Source: Leptobrachium leishanense
Lineage: Eukaryota; Chordata; Amphibia; Anura; Megophryidae
Reading direction: 5' to 3'
NCBI GenBank assembly: GCA_009667805.1
Contig: CM019071.1
Location: forward strand, 47,441,593 to 47,505,592
DNA length: 64,000 bases
Shown here: positions 1-12,930 of the stretch, piece after piece
Layout: each line of letters begins with the position of its first letter
Numbering within the stretch: the first letter of the stretch is position 1
The notes under the pieces: model-generated
Told to the model about the DNA's origin: nothing
Seen by the model: the letters and a program-made list of their open reading frames with translations, nothing else
Databases searched by the model: none
Made by a program: the position numbers and the translations under genes

Positions 1-667
1 ACCGTGACAGGATTCCTATCTGCCCTCACACACTGCCTTTGTCCTGGCAATGCCCGTGATGCGCCCTTATGTGGGCGCTGCCACGCGTCAAGGCTTTTCT
101 AGGTGGCACACGGCACCATAGGATTCCCATCGCTTGCATCAGTTGCCAGGCTGTGCCCCGACACGTTGATGCACAAAGACGGACAGGATGTTACAGCTGA
201 TTGCAAGCTCCTGCAAAACATGATTCCCGAAAATCCCACCACTCTCAGCCAAACACGTCCCGTATCTTCCTCTGCAAAAAAGCATCGCGCGAATACATGA
301 GCGAGGCGGAATATCCGACACTGTAAATATGGGGGGGGGGGGCCTGGGCCCTTAGGGGTCTCCGATCAGAAATCTTTCACAACACGTTAACCCGTTAGCT
401 TCCTGAATGATCACACGGTGTGACCCCGCCCCCGCTGAGCCCTTTACGCAGAGATTCTTTAAATGAAAGATTCAGGTGGAAAATTTTAATCAGGAAACAG
501 GAGCGTGAGCGAAGCTATAAACCCCGCTCTATCGCGGCGGCGCAGCCTCATCCTGCCTCTTATCTGCGCCAAGAGAGGATCAGCTTCCTCCAGGATACAC
601 ACGCACCCCGCAGCCTTTAAATACACAAAGTCTGTATACATATATATCCTTCCAGAAATTCCAAACA
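1..667. other. Unannotated flank
   Basis: I see no gene, transposon end or long repeat here. The only marked feature is a run of about 12 G near 331-342. Short open frames at 103-300 and 420-620 have no recognisable domain or splice context and are treated as noise. Confidence 0.5.
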
Positions 668-3600
668 GCCAGTAAAGAGCCGCTATATCCAGATACAGAG
701 TCAGTAAAGAGCCGCTATATCCAGATACACAGAGTCAGTAAAGAGCCGCTATATCCAGATACAGAGTCAGTAAAGAGTCGCTATATCCAGATACAGAGTC
801 AGTAAAGAGCCGCTATATCCAGATACAGAGTCAGTAAAGAGCCGCTATATCCAGATACAGAGTCAGTAAAGAGCCGCTATATCCAGATACAGAGTCAGTA
901 AAGAGCCGCTATATCCAGATACAGAGTCAGTAAAGAGCCGCTATATCCAGATACACAGAGTCAGTAAAGAGCCGCTATATCCAGATACAGAGTCAGTAAA
1001 GAGTCGCTATATCCAGATACAGAGTCAGTAAAGAGCCGCTATATCCAGATACACAGAGTCAGTAAAGAGCCGCTATATCCAGATACAGAGTCAGTAAAGA
1101 GTCGCTATATCCAGATACAGAGTCAGTAAAGAGCCGCTATATCCAGATACACAGAGTCAGTAAAGAGTCGCTATATCCAGATACAGAGTCAGTAAAGAGC
1201 CGCTATATCCAGATACAGAGTCAGTAAAGAGCCGCTATATCCAGATACAGAGTCAGTAAAGAGCCGCTATATCCAGATACAGAGTCAGTAAAGAGCGATA
1301 TATCCAGATACAGAGTCAGTAAAGAGCCGCTATATCCAGATACAGAGTCAGTAAAGAGCCGCTATATCCAGATACACAGAGTCAGTAAAGAGCCGCTATA
1401 TCCAGATACAGAGTCAGTAAAGAGCCGCTATATCCAGATACACAGAGTCAGTAAAGAGCCGCTATATCCAGATACAGAGTCAGTAAAGAGCCGCTATATC
1501 CAGAGTCAGTAAAGAGCCGCTATATCCAGATACAGAGTCAGTAAAGAGCCGCTATATCCAGATACAGAGTCAGTAAAGAGCCGCTATATCCAGATACACA
1601 GAGTCAGTAAAGAGCCGCTATATCCAGATACACAGAGTCAGTAAAGAGTCGCTATATCCAGATACAGAGTCAGTAAAGAGCCGCTATATCCAGATACAGA
1701 GTCAGTAAAGAGCCGCTATATCCAGATACAGAGTCAGTAAAGAGCGCTATATCCAGATACACAGAGTCAGTAAAGAGCCGCTATATCCAGATACAGAGTC
1801 AGTAAAGAGTCGCTATATCCAGATACAGAGTCAGTAAAGAGCCGCTATATCCAGATACACAGAGTCAGTAAAGAGCCGCTATATCCAGATACAGAGTCAG
1901 TAAAGAGCCGCTATATCCAGATACAGAGTCAGTAAAGAGCCGCTATATCCAGATACAGAGTCAGTAAAGAGCCGCTATATCCAGATACAGAGTCAGTAAA
2001 GAGCCGCTATATCCAGATACAGAGTCAGTAAAGAGCCGCTATATCCAGATACACAGAGTAAAGAGTCGCTATATCCAGATACAGAGTCAGTAAAGAGCCG
2101 CTATATCCAGATACAGAGTCAGTAAAGAGCCGCTATATCCAGATACAGAGTCAGTAAAGAGCCGCTATATCCAGATACAGAGTCAGTAAAGAGCCGCTAT
2201 ATCCAGATACAGAGTCAGTAAAGAGCCGCTATATCCAGATACAGAGTCAGTAAAGAGCCGCTATATCCAGATACAGAGTCAGTAAAGAGCCGCTATATCC
2301 AGATACAGAGTCAGTAAAGAGCCGCTATATCCAGATACAGAGTCAGTAAAGAGCCGCTATATCCAGATACAGAGTCAGTAAAGAGTCGCTATATCCAGAT
2401 ACAGAGTCAGTAAAGAGCCGCTATATCCAGATACAGAGTCAGTAAAGAGCCGCTATATCCAGATACAGAGTCAGTAAAGAGTCGCTATATCCAGATACAG
2501 AGTCAGTAAAGAGCCGCTATATCCAGATACAGAGTCAGTAAAGAGCCGCTATATCCAGATACAGAGTCAGTAAAGAGTCGCTATATCCAGATACAGAGTC
2601 AGTAAAGAGTCGCTATATCCAGATACAGAGTCAGTAAAGAGCCGCTATATCCAGATACAGAGTCAGTAAAGAGCCGCTATATCCAGATACAGAGTCAGTA
2701 AAGAGTCGCTATATCCAGATACAGAGTCAGTAAAGAGCCGCTATATCCAGATACACAGAGTCAGTAAAGAGTCGCTATATCCAGATACAGAGTCAGTAAA
2801 GAGCCGCTATATCCAGATACAGAGTCAGTAAAGAGCCGCTATATCCAGATACAGAGTCAGTAAGAGCCGCTATATCCAGATACAGAGTCAGTAAAGAGCC
2901 GCTATATCCAGATACAGAGTCAGTAAAGAGCCGCTATATCCAGATACAGAGTCAGTAAAGAGTCGCTATATCCAGATACAGAGTCAGTAAAGAGCCGCTA
3001 TATCCAGATACAGAGTCAGTAAAGAGCCGCTATATCCAGATACAGAGTCAGTAAAGAGTCGCTATATCCAGATACAGAGTCAGTAAAGAGCCGCTATATC
3101 CAGATACAGAGTCAGTAAAGAGCCGCTATATCCAGATACAGAGTCAGTAAAGAGTCGCTATATCCAGATACAGAGTCAGTAAAGAGTCGCTATATCCAGA
3201 TACACAGAGTCAGTAAAGAGCCGCTATATCCAGATACAGAGTCAGTAAAGAGCCGCTATATCCAGATACAGAGTCAGTAAAGAGTCGCTATATCCAGATA
3301 GATACAGAGTCAGTAAAGAGCCGCTATATCCAGATACAGAGTCAGTAAAGAGCCGCTATATCCAGATACAGAGTCAGTAAAGAGTCGCTATATCCAGATA
3401 CACAGAGTCAGTAAAGAGCCGCTATATCCAGATACAGAGTCAGTAAAGAGCCGCTATATCCAGATACACAGAGTCAGTAAAGAGCCGCTATATCCAGATA
3501 CAGAGTCAGTAAAGAGTCGCTATATCCAGATACAGAGTCAGTAAAGAGCCGCTATATCCAGATACAGAGTCAGTAAAGAGCCGCTATATCCAGATACAGA

Positions 3601-6600
3601 GTCAGTAAAGAGCCGCTATATCCAGATACAGAGTCAGTAAAGAGCCGCTATATCCAGATACAGAGTCAGTAAAGAGCGCTATATCCAGATACAGAGTCAG
3701 TAAAGAGTCGCTATATCCAGATACACAGAGTCAGTAAAGAGCCGCTATATCCAGATACAGAGTCAGTAAAGAGCCGCTATATCCAGATACAGAGTCAGTA
3801 AAGAGTCGCTATATCCAGATACAGAGTCAGTAAAGAGCCGCTATATCCAGATACAGAGTCAGTAAAGAGCCGCTATATCCAGATACAGAGTCAGTAAAGA
3901 GTCGCTATATCCAGATACAGAGTCAGTAAAGAGCCGCTATATCCAGATACAGAGTCAGTAAAGAGCCGCTATATCCAGATACAGAGTCAGTAAAGAGTCG
4001 CTATATCCAGATACAGAGTCAGTAAAGAGCGATATATCCAGATACAGAGTCAGTAAAGAGCGATATATCCAGATACACAGACTCAGTAAAGAGCCGCTAT
4101 ATCCAGATACAGAGTCAGTAAAGAGCCGCTATATCCAGATACAGAGTCAGTAAAGAGCCGCTATATCCAGATACAGAGTCAGTAAAGAGCCGCTATATCC
4201 AGATACACAGAGTCAGTAAGAGCCGCTATATCCAGATACAGAGTCAGTAAAGAGTCGCTATATCCAGATACACAGAGTCAGTAAAGAGCCGCTATATCCA
4301 GATACAGAGTCAGTAAAGAGCCGCTATATCCAGATACAGAGTCAGTAAGAGCCGCTATATCCAGATACAGAGTCAGTAAAGAGCCGCTATATCCAGATAC
4401 AGAGTCAGTAAAGAGCGCTATATCCAGATACAGAGTCAGTAAAGAGTCGCTATATCCAGATACAGAGTCAGTAAAGAGTCGCTATATCCAGATACAGAGT
4501 CAGTAAAGAGCCGCTATATCCAGATACACAGAGTCAGTAAAGAGCCGCTATATCCAGATACAGAGTCAGTAAAGAGCCTATATCCAGACACAGAGTCAGT
4601 AAAGAGCCGCTATATCCAGATACACAGAGTCAGTAAAGAGCCGCTATATCCAGATACAGAGTCAGTAAAGAGTCGCTATATCCAGATACAGAGTCAGTAA
4701 AGAGTCGCTATATCCAGATACAGAGTCAGTAAAGAGCCGCTATATCCAGATACAGAGTCAGTAAAGAGTCGCTATATCCAGATACAGAGTCAGTAAAGAG
4801 CCGCTATATCCAGATACAGAGTCAGTAAAGAGCCGCTATATCCAGATACAGAGTCAGTAAAGAGTCGCTATATCCAGATACAGAGTCAGTAAAGAGTCGC
4901 TATATCCAGATACACAGAGTCAGTAAAGAGCCGCTATATCCAGATACACAGAGTCAGTAAAGAGCCGCTATATCCAGATACACAGAGTCAGTAAAGAGCC
5001 GCTATATCCAGATACAGAGTCAGTAAGAGCGCTATATCCAGATACAGAGTCAGTAAAGAGCCGCTATATCCAGATACAGAGTCAGTAAAGAGCCGCTATA
5101 TCCAGATACAGAGTCAGTAAAGAGCGATATATCCAGATACAGAGTCAGTAAAGAGCCGCTATATCCAGATACAGAGTCAGTAAAGAGCCGCTATATCCAG
5201 ATACAGAGTCAGTAAAGAGTCGCTATATCCAGATACAGAGTCAGTAAAGAGTCGCTATATCCAGATACAGAGTCAGTAAAGAGCCGCTATATCCAGATAC
5301 AGAGTCAGTAAAGAGTCGCTATATCCAGATACAGAGTCAGTAAAGAGCCGCTATATCCAGATACAGAGTCAGTAAAGAGCCGCTATATCCAGATACACAG
5401 AGTCAGTAAAGAGCCGCTATATCCAGATACAGAGTCAGTAAAGAGTCGCTATATCCAGATACAGAGTCAGTAAAGAGCCGCTATATCCAGATACACAGAG
5501 TCAGTAAAGAGCCGCTATATCCAGATACACAGAGTCAGTAAAGAGCCGCTATATCCAGATACAGAGTCAGTAAAGAGCCGCTATATCCAGATACAGAGTC
5601 AGTAAAGAGTCGCTATATCCAGATACAGAGTCAGTAAAGAGCCGCTATATCCAGATACAGAGTCAGTAAAGAGTCGCTATATCCAGATACAGAGTCAGTA
5701 AAGAGCCGCTATATCCAGATACAGAGTCAGTAAAGAGCCGCTATATCCAGATACAGAGTCAGTAAAGAGTCGCTATATCCAGATACAGAGTCAGTAAAGA
5801 GCCGCTATATCCAGATACAGAGTCAGTAAAGAGCCGCTATATCCAGATACACAGAGTCAGTAAAGAGCCGCTATATCCAGATACACAGAGTCAGTAAAGA
5901 GCCGCTATATCCAGATACAGAGTCAGTAAAGAGCCGCTATATCCAGATACAGAGTCAGTAAAGAGCCGCTATATCCAGATACACAGAGTCAGTAAAGAGC
6001 CGCTATATCCAGATACAGAGTCAGTAAAGAGCCGCTATATCCAGATACAGAGTCAGTAAAGAGTCGCTATATCCAGATACACAGAGTCAGTAAAGAGCCG
6101 CTATATCCAGATACACAGAGTCAGTAAAGAGCCGCTATATCCAGATACACAGAGTCAGTAAAGAGCCGCTATATCCAGATACAGAGTCAGTAAAGAGTCG
6201 CTATATCCAGATACAGAGTCAGTAAAGAGCCGCTATATCCAGATACAGAGTCAGTAAAGAGCCGCTATATCCAGATACAGAGTCAGTAAAGAGCCGCTAT
6301 ATCCAGATACAGAGTCAGTAAAGAGCCGCTATATCCAGATACAGAGTCAGTAAAGAGCCGCTATATCCAGATACAGAGTCAGTAAAGAGTCGCTATATCC
6401 AGATACAGAGTCAGTAAAGAGCCGCTATATCCAGATACAGAGTCAGTAAAGAGCCGCTATATCCAGATACAGAGTCAGTAAAGAGCCGCTATATCCAGAT
6501 ACAGAGTCAGTAAAGAGCCGCTATATCCAGATACAGAGTCAGTAAAGAGCCGCTATATCCAGATACAGAGTCAGTAAAGAGCCGCTATATCCAGATACAC

Positions 6601-7109
6601 AGAGTCAGTAAAGAGCCGCTATATCCAGATACAGAGTCAGTAAAGAGCCGCTATATCCAGATACAGAGTCAGTAAAGAGCCGCTATATCCAGATACACAG
6701 TCAGTAAAGAGCCGCTATATCCAGATACAGAGTCAGTAAAGAGTCGCTATATCCAGATACAGAGTCAGTAAAGAGCCGCTATATCCAGATACAGAGTCAG
6801 TAAAGAGCCGCTATATCCAGATACAGAGTCAGTAAAGAGTCGCTATATCCAGATACAGAGTCAGTAAAGAGTCGCTATATCCAGATACACAGAGTCAGTA
6901 AAGAGCCGCTATATCCAGATACACAGAGTCAGTAAAGAGCCGCTATATCCAGATACAGAGTCAGTAAAGAGCCGCTATATCCAGATACAGAGTCAGTAAA
7001 GAGCCGCTATATCCAGATACAGAGTCAGTAAAGAGCCGCTATATCCAGATACAGAGTCAGTAAAGAGCCGCTATATCCAGATACAGAGTCAGTAAAGAGT
7101 CGCTATATC
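668..7109. repeat. 32-bp minisatellite, about 200 units
   Basis: The repeat unit is 32 bp with core GTAAAGAGCCGCTATATCC, repeated without interruption for 6.4 kb. Three variants recur: GAGCCGCT versus GAGTCGCT, an extra CA giving 34-bp units (CACAGAGTC), and rare small deletions such as GAGCGATAT or GAGCGCTAT. Every unit carries stop codons, so no long frame crosses it. It has no unique spacers and is an ordinary head-to-tail satellite. Confidence 0.97.
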
Positions 7110-7629
7110 GTTCAATCCACAAAAGACCAGTTAAAGCGCTCGGATACGGAGCCGTGACGCGACGCCGCTGCTGTTTACATATCTCAGCCTGTGTTTTTTT
7201 TTGTTATTTAATGATCATTTTGATAGAAGTTTCCGGCACACGGTGTAGGGTAGAGGTACACGGCCCCCACTTTTGCAACATGTTTGGGGTGGGATGAGCA
7301 GGGGGTCCGCACCCGTCTCTCCGCCGCCCGCCCAGCTCTGAGGTAATTCTTCTTTCACAGAGTTTGAACTTCCTGCTTTTATTCCCGCAGCGCCTTCGCT
7401 GTGACACGGAAAGGGCTCGCTCTGAGGTATCAGCTCGGGGGTAGAAAGGTCACATTTCTGAGCCCCAGGCTTCCTCCACTCGGGGGCCGCCCCACCCTTT
7501 CCTTCCTAAAAAAAAATCCTATATATTCTGCTCAGCAGATACTCGGCTGCTGCGAAGCCGCTCACCCCGTGGAGAAAAAGAAACGGGGCGAAGCGCGTTA
7601 ACGGCCGGGATGTGTTTTACAACACGAGA

Positions 7630-7666
<37 letters not shown>

Positions 7667-7825
7667 TAAATTCTAAGGTGGTGATACAGGGCCGGGCGAT
7701 AAAACCCAGCGCAAGGGCCGGGCGATAAAAAGCCACCGCAAAAGCCGAGGGAAGGCGCAGCGCCGGGCGATAACACAAATTGCTGATCAGCCAATCACGT
7801 GGCAGCAACTCAATGCATTTAGGAA
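7110..7825. other. Intergenic sequence with short repeats
   Basis: No gene is recognised. A (TA)n tract lies near 7631-7660, and the string GCCGGGCGATAA recurs three times between about 7690 and 7775. The short open frames here have no support. Confidence 0.5.
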
Positions 7826-8305
7826 TCTGGTTCGGCTGGATGGAGTAGAGGTAACTTCACTGCTCTGTAACTGGAGACCCAGGTTCGATCCCAGCCAGAG
7901 CACCTCTGCCGTGTCCTTGGGCGAGACACCTAACAGTACGACCTACCACACAATATCGCCTGTGGAGTCCAGTGGTGACGTCTCTAACCTTCAACTGTGG
8001 AGAAGCAAGTCTCGACTTTGAGAAGTGGGTTCTAACCACCAGGTCGCTGCTCTACAATCATGGAAAGACGACTCGATCCCGCTCAGAAGACGCCACCAGC
8101 GAGTGTCCTTGGGTAAAACCTAACGATATGGACGCGCCAACCTCACAAAATACTTGTACATCTCATAGATTGTAAGTTCTTGGGAACAGGGAGCACCTGA
8201 ATCAGGCCGTATCATCCAGGTGTGGTATTCCTATGTATTAACCCCTTGTACACTGATCTTGTAAAGCACTGCAGAATATGTGGCGCTATATGAAAGGATA
8301 ATCTA
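7826..8305 (+). mobile_element. tRNA-derived SINE
   Basis: The head holds a perfect pol III B-box-like string, GGTTCGATCCC, about 7882-7892, inside a tRNA-like segment (GACCCAGGTTCGATCCCAGC). The tail reads TTGTAAAGCACTGCAGAATATGTGGCGCTATATGAAAGGATAAT in pieces, which resembles the 3' end common in frog SINEs. The A box is weak. Tail assignment rests on memory of frog repeats, not a search. Confidence 0.6.
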
Positions 8306-8912
8306 GATAATCTAGGGAGAGGTATTAGCAGTAGGAAAAGGGAAGTGCTCATGCCACTGTACAGAGCACTGGTGAGACCTCACTTGGAGTACTGTGTGCA
8401 GTACTGGAGACCGTATCTCCAGAAGGATATAGACATCTTAGAGAGAGATCAGAGAAGGGCTACTAAAATGGTGTACGGCTTGAAGGAGAAAAGTTACCAG
8501 GAAAGGGTTAATGATCTTAACATGTACAGCTTGGAAAAAAAGACGAGACAGAGGAGATATGATAGAAACATTTAAATACGTAAAGGGAATCCACAAGGTA
8601 GAGGAAGGGAGTATATTTAAAAGGAAACAAAGTAGCAAAACAAGAGGACATAGTCTTAGATTAGAGGGGCAAAGGTTTAAAAGTAACATCAGGAAGCATT
8701 ATTTTACTGAGAGGGTGGTGGATACATGGAACAGTCTTCCAGTAGAAGTGGTAGAGGCCAAAACAGTAATTGAATTTAAGCAGGCATGGGATAGGCATAA
8801 GGCTATCCTAAACAAAAGATAAATCCAGGTAAAGTATCCATGTAATTGGGCGACTAGATGGGCCGAAAGGTTCTTATCTGCCGACATTTTTCTATGTTTC
8901 TATGTTTCTAGA
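8306..8912 (+). mobile_element. CR1 LINE, 5'-truncated 3' end
   Basis: The sequence encodes the C-terminal end of a CR1 reverse-transcriptase ORF and terminates in repeated TTCTATG (about 8890-8911), the octamer-type tail typical of CR1. The 5' part of the element is missing, as usual for CR1 copies. Confidence 0.85.
8345..8822 (+). pseudogene. CR1 ORF2 C-terminal fragment
   Basis: Two overlapping frames together give the post-reverse-transcriptase region of CR1 ORF2. The first (8345-8575) contains LYRALVRPHLEYCVQYW and DILERDQRRATKMV. The second (8511-8822) contains RGHSLRLEGQRF, YFTERVVDTWNSLP and ends FKQAWDRHKAILNKR before a stop. These are family-typical strings. A frameshift near 8510-8570 separates the halves, and no catalytic reverse-transcriptase motif remains, so it is inactive. 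Confidence 0.85.
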
Positions 8913-9425
8913 CACGGCGAAGACGACTTGCTGAAGTTCAAACCGAGCACAGAATGGGGGAAGAAAGGGGATTTAAGGGTGTCGCGGGTTGTTGGTGCCA
9001 GACGGGTTGGTCTGAGTATTTCACAAACTGCTGATCTCCTGGGATTTTCTCGCACAGCATCTCTAGGGTTTACAGAGAATGACCCAAAAAAAGAGAAAAT
9101 ATCCAGCGAGCGGCAGCTGTGTGGACAAAAATGCCTTGGGAGGTCAGAGGTGAACGGGCAGACTGGATCGAGATGATCGAAAGGCGACAACTCCAATAAC
9201 CTCTCGTTACAAGCAAGGTCTGCAGATACCATCTCTGAACCCACAACATGTCCAACCTTGAAGAAGATGGGCTACAGCAGCAGCAGACCACACTGGGTGC
9301 CGCTCCTGTCAGCTAAAAACAAGAAACTGAGGCTACAATTCACACAGACACCAAAACTAGACAATAGAAGATTGAAAAAACGTTGCCTGGTCTGACGAGG
9401 CGCGATTTTGTTTTAAGAAGCGATC
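8913..9425 (+). pseudogene. Fossil Tc1-like transposase fragment
   Basis: The DNA preserves the N-terminal and central part of a Tc1-type transposase gene, recognisable as VGARRVGLSISQTADLLGFSR (in parts), SSERQLCGQKCLGR and, in shifted frames, the RRMGY..RRP and LLSAKN..KLRLQF strings before a SDEA-like first catalytic block near 9395. Several indels break the frame. I did not find clear terminal inverted repeats. The family is distinct from the two younger Tc1 copies at 49-53 kb. Confidence 0.7.
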
Positions 9426-10142
9426 CTCAAAGCTGATATTGTAACCTGACACCGAAGCCGTGTCAATCACAGACCTGGGGAATGCTATTTCCTGGCTTGC
9501 AAGCCACTAGGTGCCACTGAAAGCATGTTAAGAGGAAAATGCCTTCCAGGAGAGTAACCCGCCTGCTAACTGAGGACTAAAGACTTTTCTGTAACTCTGT
9601 GAAAGCTTTAAATAACTTTCCAGGAAATCCATGTATTTATTCCTAAACATCAGCTTTGATTAGATCATTGGTTTCCTGCGTGTGAGGTCTGTGTTACAGG
9701 GCAGCTCCTTCCCTGCGCTCCCCCTCTGCATGAAGGGGAGCAGATAAACGGTGGCATGGAGATGAGAGGCAGCTCTGAATATGTACACACACACACTTTA
9801 TTTTTATACAAGTTTCGGTGATCAACAAAAAAAAACAGGCGAGCATCATGGGGCGGGAAAGGCAGAGGCTGGGCACATGACATCATAGCTCTCCCCTGCA
9901 GCGTGTAGGATTCACGTGGTGCAGGAGAATAAATCCCATTGCTTTAATGCGGTGAGGGGGATCCATATCCCTCCTGCAACATGAATCCTGCTGGAGAGCG
10001 CCATCATGCGAGACCCATCACAACGCAGACGCTACACGTGTGTCCTGGAAAACACAGCCGCTCAGGCGACATTAATCCGGACACAACCCGGTAATAAATC
10101 ACAGGCTTTTGTATAAAATATTGTAAATCCTTCTCCACGTGT
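9426..10142. other. No gene recognised; MITE traces
   Basis: No exon or intact transposon is seen. Between about 9710 and 10010 there are weak traces of the long-TIR MITE family found at 14.1, 19.8 and 28.1 kb (gggcagc..ccctctgcatga and ctgcaacatgaat). An (AC)n tract lies at about 9785-9800. Confidence 0.4.
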
Positions 10143-10366
10143 TTAGCGATGAGGTCACCACAAGTTTAGCAATGAGGTCACCACAAGTTTAGCAATGAGG
10201 TCACCACAAGTTTAGCAATGAGGTCACCACAAGTTTAGCAATGAGGTCACCACAAGTTTAGCAATGAGGTCACCACAAGTTTAGCAATGAGGTCACCACA
10301 AGTTTAGCAATGAGGTCACCACAAGTTTAGCAATGAGGTCACCACAAGTTTAGCAATGAGGTCACC
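10143..10366. repeat. 23-bp minisatellite, about 10 units
   Basis: The unit AGTTTAGCAATGAGGTCACC plus ACA repeats head to tail about ten times with almost no divergence; the first copy has GCGATGAGG. The homogeneity implies recent expansion. Confidence 0.95.
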
Positions 10367-10516
10367 GCGCCCAGCAGCACGGAGATCCTGGGGAGAGCAG
10401 ATACGGAGAATAAATGGCCTGGACAGGGTTTGGTCAGAATTGCGTCAGAGATTACTGGTGACAACAACCAAAATTAACCCTTAAACTGTTTAAGTGTTGG
10501 GGCAGTGTAAGTTTTT

Positions 10517-10745
10517 GTGAAAAAGCTGACTTTTCTAGATCCTCCCAGAAGCCTGTCACTCAGGCTAAAACTCCACCCTCAAAGCTGTCACTCTGCATAT
10601 AACTCCACCCAGAAACCTGTCAATCCGCATGAAATCCCACCCACAAAATCAGCATACAACTCCACACACAAACCTGTCACTCATGTGACCCCACCCAGAA
10701 ACCTGTCAATCAGCATATACAGTAGCTCCACCCAGAAACATGTTA
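10517..10745. repeat. Degenerate repeats of about 40 bp
   Basis: The phrase AACTCCACCCAGAAACCTGTCA recurs in diverged form about six times (ctccaccctc, ctccacccag, ctccacacac, ccccacccag). It keeps one frame open from 10517 to 10873 by chance. Confidence 0.7.
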
Positions 10746-11005
10746 AACAGAGCAAAAAAAAAAAAAAAAACGACAACCAAACCGACAGCTCCTGTTGCAA
10801 TCCGGAATTTAAACTGGTGAAATGCCGGCGTCTGTCAGCTCTGCGATCCCGGCAAACACCGCTTAGTGAATAAACCCCTTAAAACTTCTTTATTGGGATG
10901 AGGAAAAACCTAAGATTTGCGTCTTCCCCTCGCGAGTCCTTTATTACAGCGATAACATCATGAACTTGGTAAAAAGGATAGAACCGGCAAGGAGTGACCG
11001 TAGAA

Positions 11006-11070
11006 GCTTGCGCTCTAATGGTTAGGCATACGCTCCCATTCTGGGGGTTTTTGGATTTGATCCATTGATC
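11006..11070 (+). repeat. tRNA-Glu-like segment, copy 1
   Basis: CTCTAATGGTTAGGCATACG resembles the 5' half of tRNA-Glu (TCTAGTGGTTAGG), and GGATTTGATCC, about 30 bases later, resembles a decayed B box (GGTTCGATTCC). A clean acceptor stem is not seen. I interpret it as a tRNA-derived SINE head or tRNA pseudogene, not a functional tRNA. Confidence 0.4.
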
Positions 11071-11984
11071 GAGTGAGATGAATCGTAGCAGCAGACCGGT
11101 GTTCAATATGGCGTTTTTCAGAGCCCAGCACCCCATGAGCTGTCAGTGAGCGTCTCAATGCCCTGGGGAGGACTGACAATCCAGGGGTGCCATGGTCAAA
11201 TAAAAAAAAATAAAAAATAAAAAAGGGGCCAGGACAAGATAAAACATTCAGTGCATCATCACAAGTTTAGTGGATATGCCCCATGTCTCTCTCCACGCCC
11301 CCCCACAATGTCAGGACTCACCGGTGGAGGATGCGGGCACCCAGGTGACACCAAATATCCGATTGAAGCAGTCGCACATTTTTCCCCAAAATGCGTGCGT
11401 TTTCACAGCTCCTGGCTTCCCCGCTGCCTCAGCCCCCCGTATGGTGTAAGCCTGAGCGTCCAGCGAGAATGCCATATAACCCCAGCAGATTAACACCGGC
11501 CGCGTCAGCATTTCAGAAAAGCTGCTCGCAAACATCCACCATTGTCCAGCGGCGCAGGGCGGGTTTAACGTCGCCACAATCCCTTGTCTGAAAAGCTTTG
11601 GGGACAGCGAGAGAGGACGGGCATCGGGACAAAAGTGCAGCGTTGGTGTGTCTAGACCGAGGCCAGGGTGTGTAGGGGGTACAGGGCGTTGCGGCAGGTC
11701 AAAAAAGTGACGCTGACCCTCAATCTTCCAAAAAAAAAAAAAAAAAAACCGACAACCAAACCGACAGCTCCTGTTGCAATCCGGAATTTAAACTGGTGAA
11801 ATGCCGGCGTCTGTCAGCTCTGCGATCCCGGCAAACACCGCTTAGTGAATAAACCCCTTAAAACTTCTTTATTGGGATGAGGAAAAACCTAAGATTTGCG
11901 TCTTCCCCTCGCGAGTCCTTTATTACGGCGATAACATCATGAACTTGGTAAAAAGGATAGAACCGGCAAGGAGTGACCGTAGAA

Positions 11985-12049
11985 GCTTGCGCTCTAATGG
12001 TTAGGCATACGCTCCCATTCTGGGGGTTTTTGGATTTGATCCATTGATC
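11985..12049 (+). repeat. tRNA-Glu-like segment, copy 2
   Basis: This is the same tRNA-like segment, carried in the second copy of the 979-bp duplication with the same A-box- and B-box-like strings. Confidence 0.4.
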
Positions 12050-12811
12050 GAGTGAGATGAATCGTAGCAGCAGACCGGTGTTCAATATGGCGTTTTCAGA
12101 GCCCAGCACCCCATGAGCTGTCAGTGAGCGTCTCAATGCCCTGGGGAGGACTCTGACAATCCAGGGGTGCCATGGTCAAAAAAAAAAATAAAAAAGGGGC
12201 CAGGACAAGATAAAACATTCAGTGCATCATCACAAGTTTAGTGGATATGCCCCATGTCTCTCTCCACGCCCCCCCACAATGTCAGGACTCACCGGTGGAG
12301 GATGCGGGCGCCCAGGTGACACCAAATATCCGATTGAAGCAGTCGCACATTTTTCCCCAAAATGCGTGCGTTTTCACAGCTCCTGGCTTCCCCGCTGCCT
12401 CAGCCCCCCGTATGGTGTAAGCCTGAGCGTCCAGTGAGAATGCCATATAACCCCGGCAGATTAACACCGGCCGCGTCAGCATTTCAGAAAAGCTGCTCGC
12501 AAACATCCACCATTGTCCAGCGGCGCAGGGCGGGTTTAACGCCGCCACAATCCCTTGTCTGAAAAGCTTTGGGGACAGCGAGAGAGGACGGGCATTGGGA
12601 CAAAAGTGCAGCGTTGGTGTGTCTAGACCGAGGCCAGGGGGTACAGGGCGTTGCGGCAGGTCAAAAAAGTGACGCTGACCCTCAATCTTCGAAAAAAAAA
12701 AAAAAAAAAAAAACTGAAACAGAGCCCGAGAGGGACCCAGAGCCCCCCGATATCACACAGTGAGGGGGGGGGGGGGGGTGTCGCTTCACATACACTGTGC
12801 CTCGAGTCAGA

Positions 12812-12930
12812 GCCGCCACGTTTTCCTGGACACACATTAGTTTCATGCACAGGAAAGCTGCTGCCCTGCAATATGCAATCTTAATACCCTGCAGGAGGGA
12901 CATTAAAGAGGCCGTCAGCATGTGAACCCT
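12812..12930. mobile_element. Partial long-TIR MITE
   Basis: GCCGCCACGTTTTCCTGGAC, followed by a TTTCATGCACAGG-like string and GCTGCCCTGCAATATG, matches one arm of the MITE at 14.1 kb. The other arm is absent. A run of 15 G lies just upstream at about 12763-12778. Confidence 0.55.

Larger units (their letters stand above)
10771..12711. repeat. 979-bp tandem duplication
   Basis: Copy 1 (10771-11749) and copy 2 (11750-12711) are near identical. Both start with CGACAACCAAACCGACAGCT directly after a poly(A) run and end in CTCAATCTTC followed by poly(A). Differences are a few point changes, an 8-bp deletion in copy 2 (ccagggtgtgtaggggg to ccaggggg) and A-run length. The matching frames on both strands at 11251-11591 and 12222-12562 only reflect this duplication. 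Confidence 0.95.

Noticed and set aside
668..7109. Array resembling a CRISPR
   Set aside because: Units are contiguous with no unique spacers, and the sequence context is a vertebrate-type genome.
11006..11070. Functional tRNA-Glu gene
   Set aside because: The B box is decayed and no acceptor stem pairs; at best a SINE head or pseudogene.
11251..12562. Duplicated gene pair on both strands
   Set aside because: The matching frames follow from the 979-bp duplication, show no domain and differ by frame-neutral chance only.
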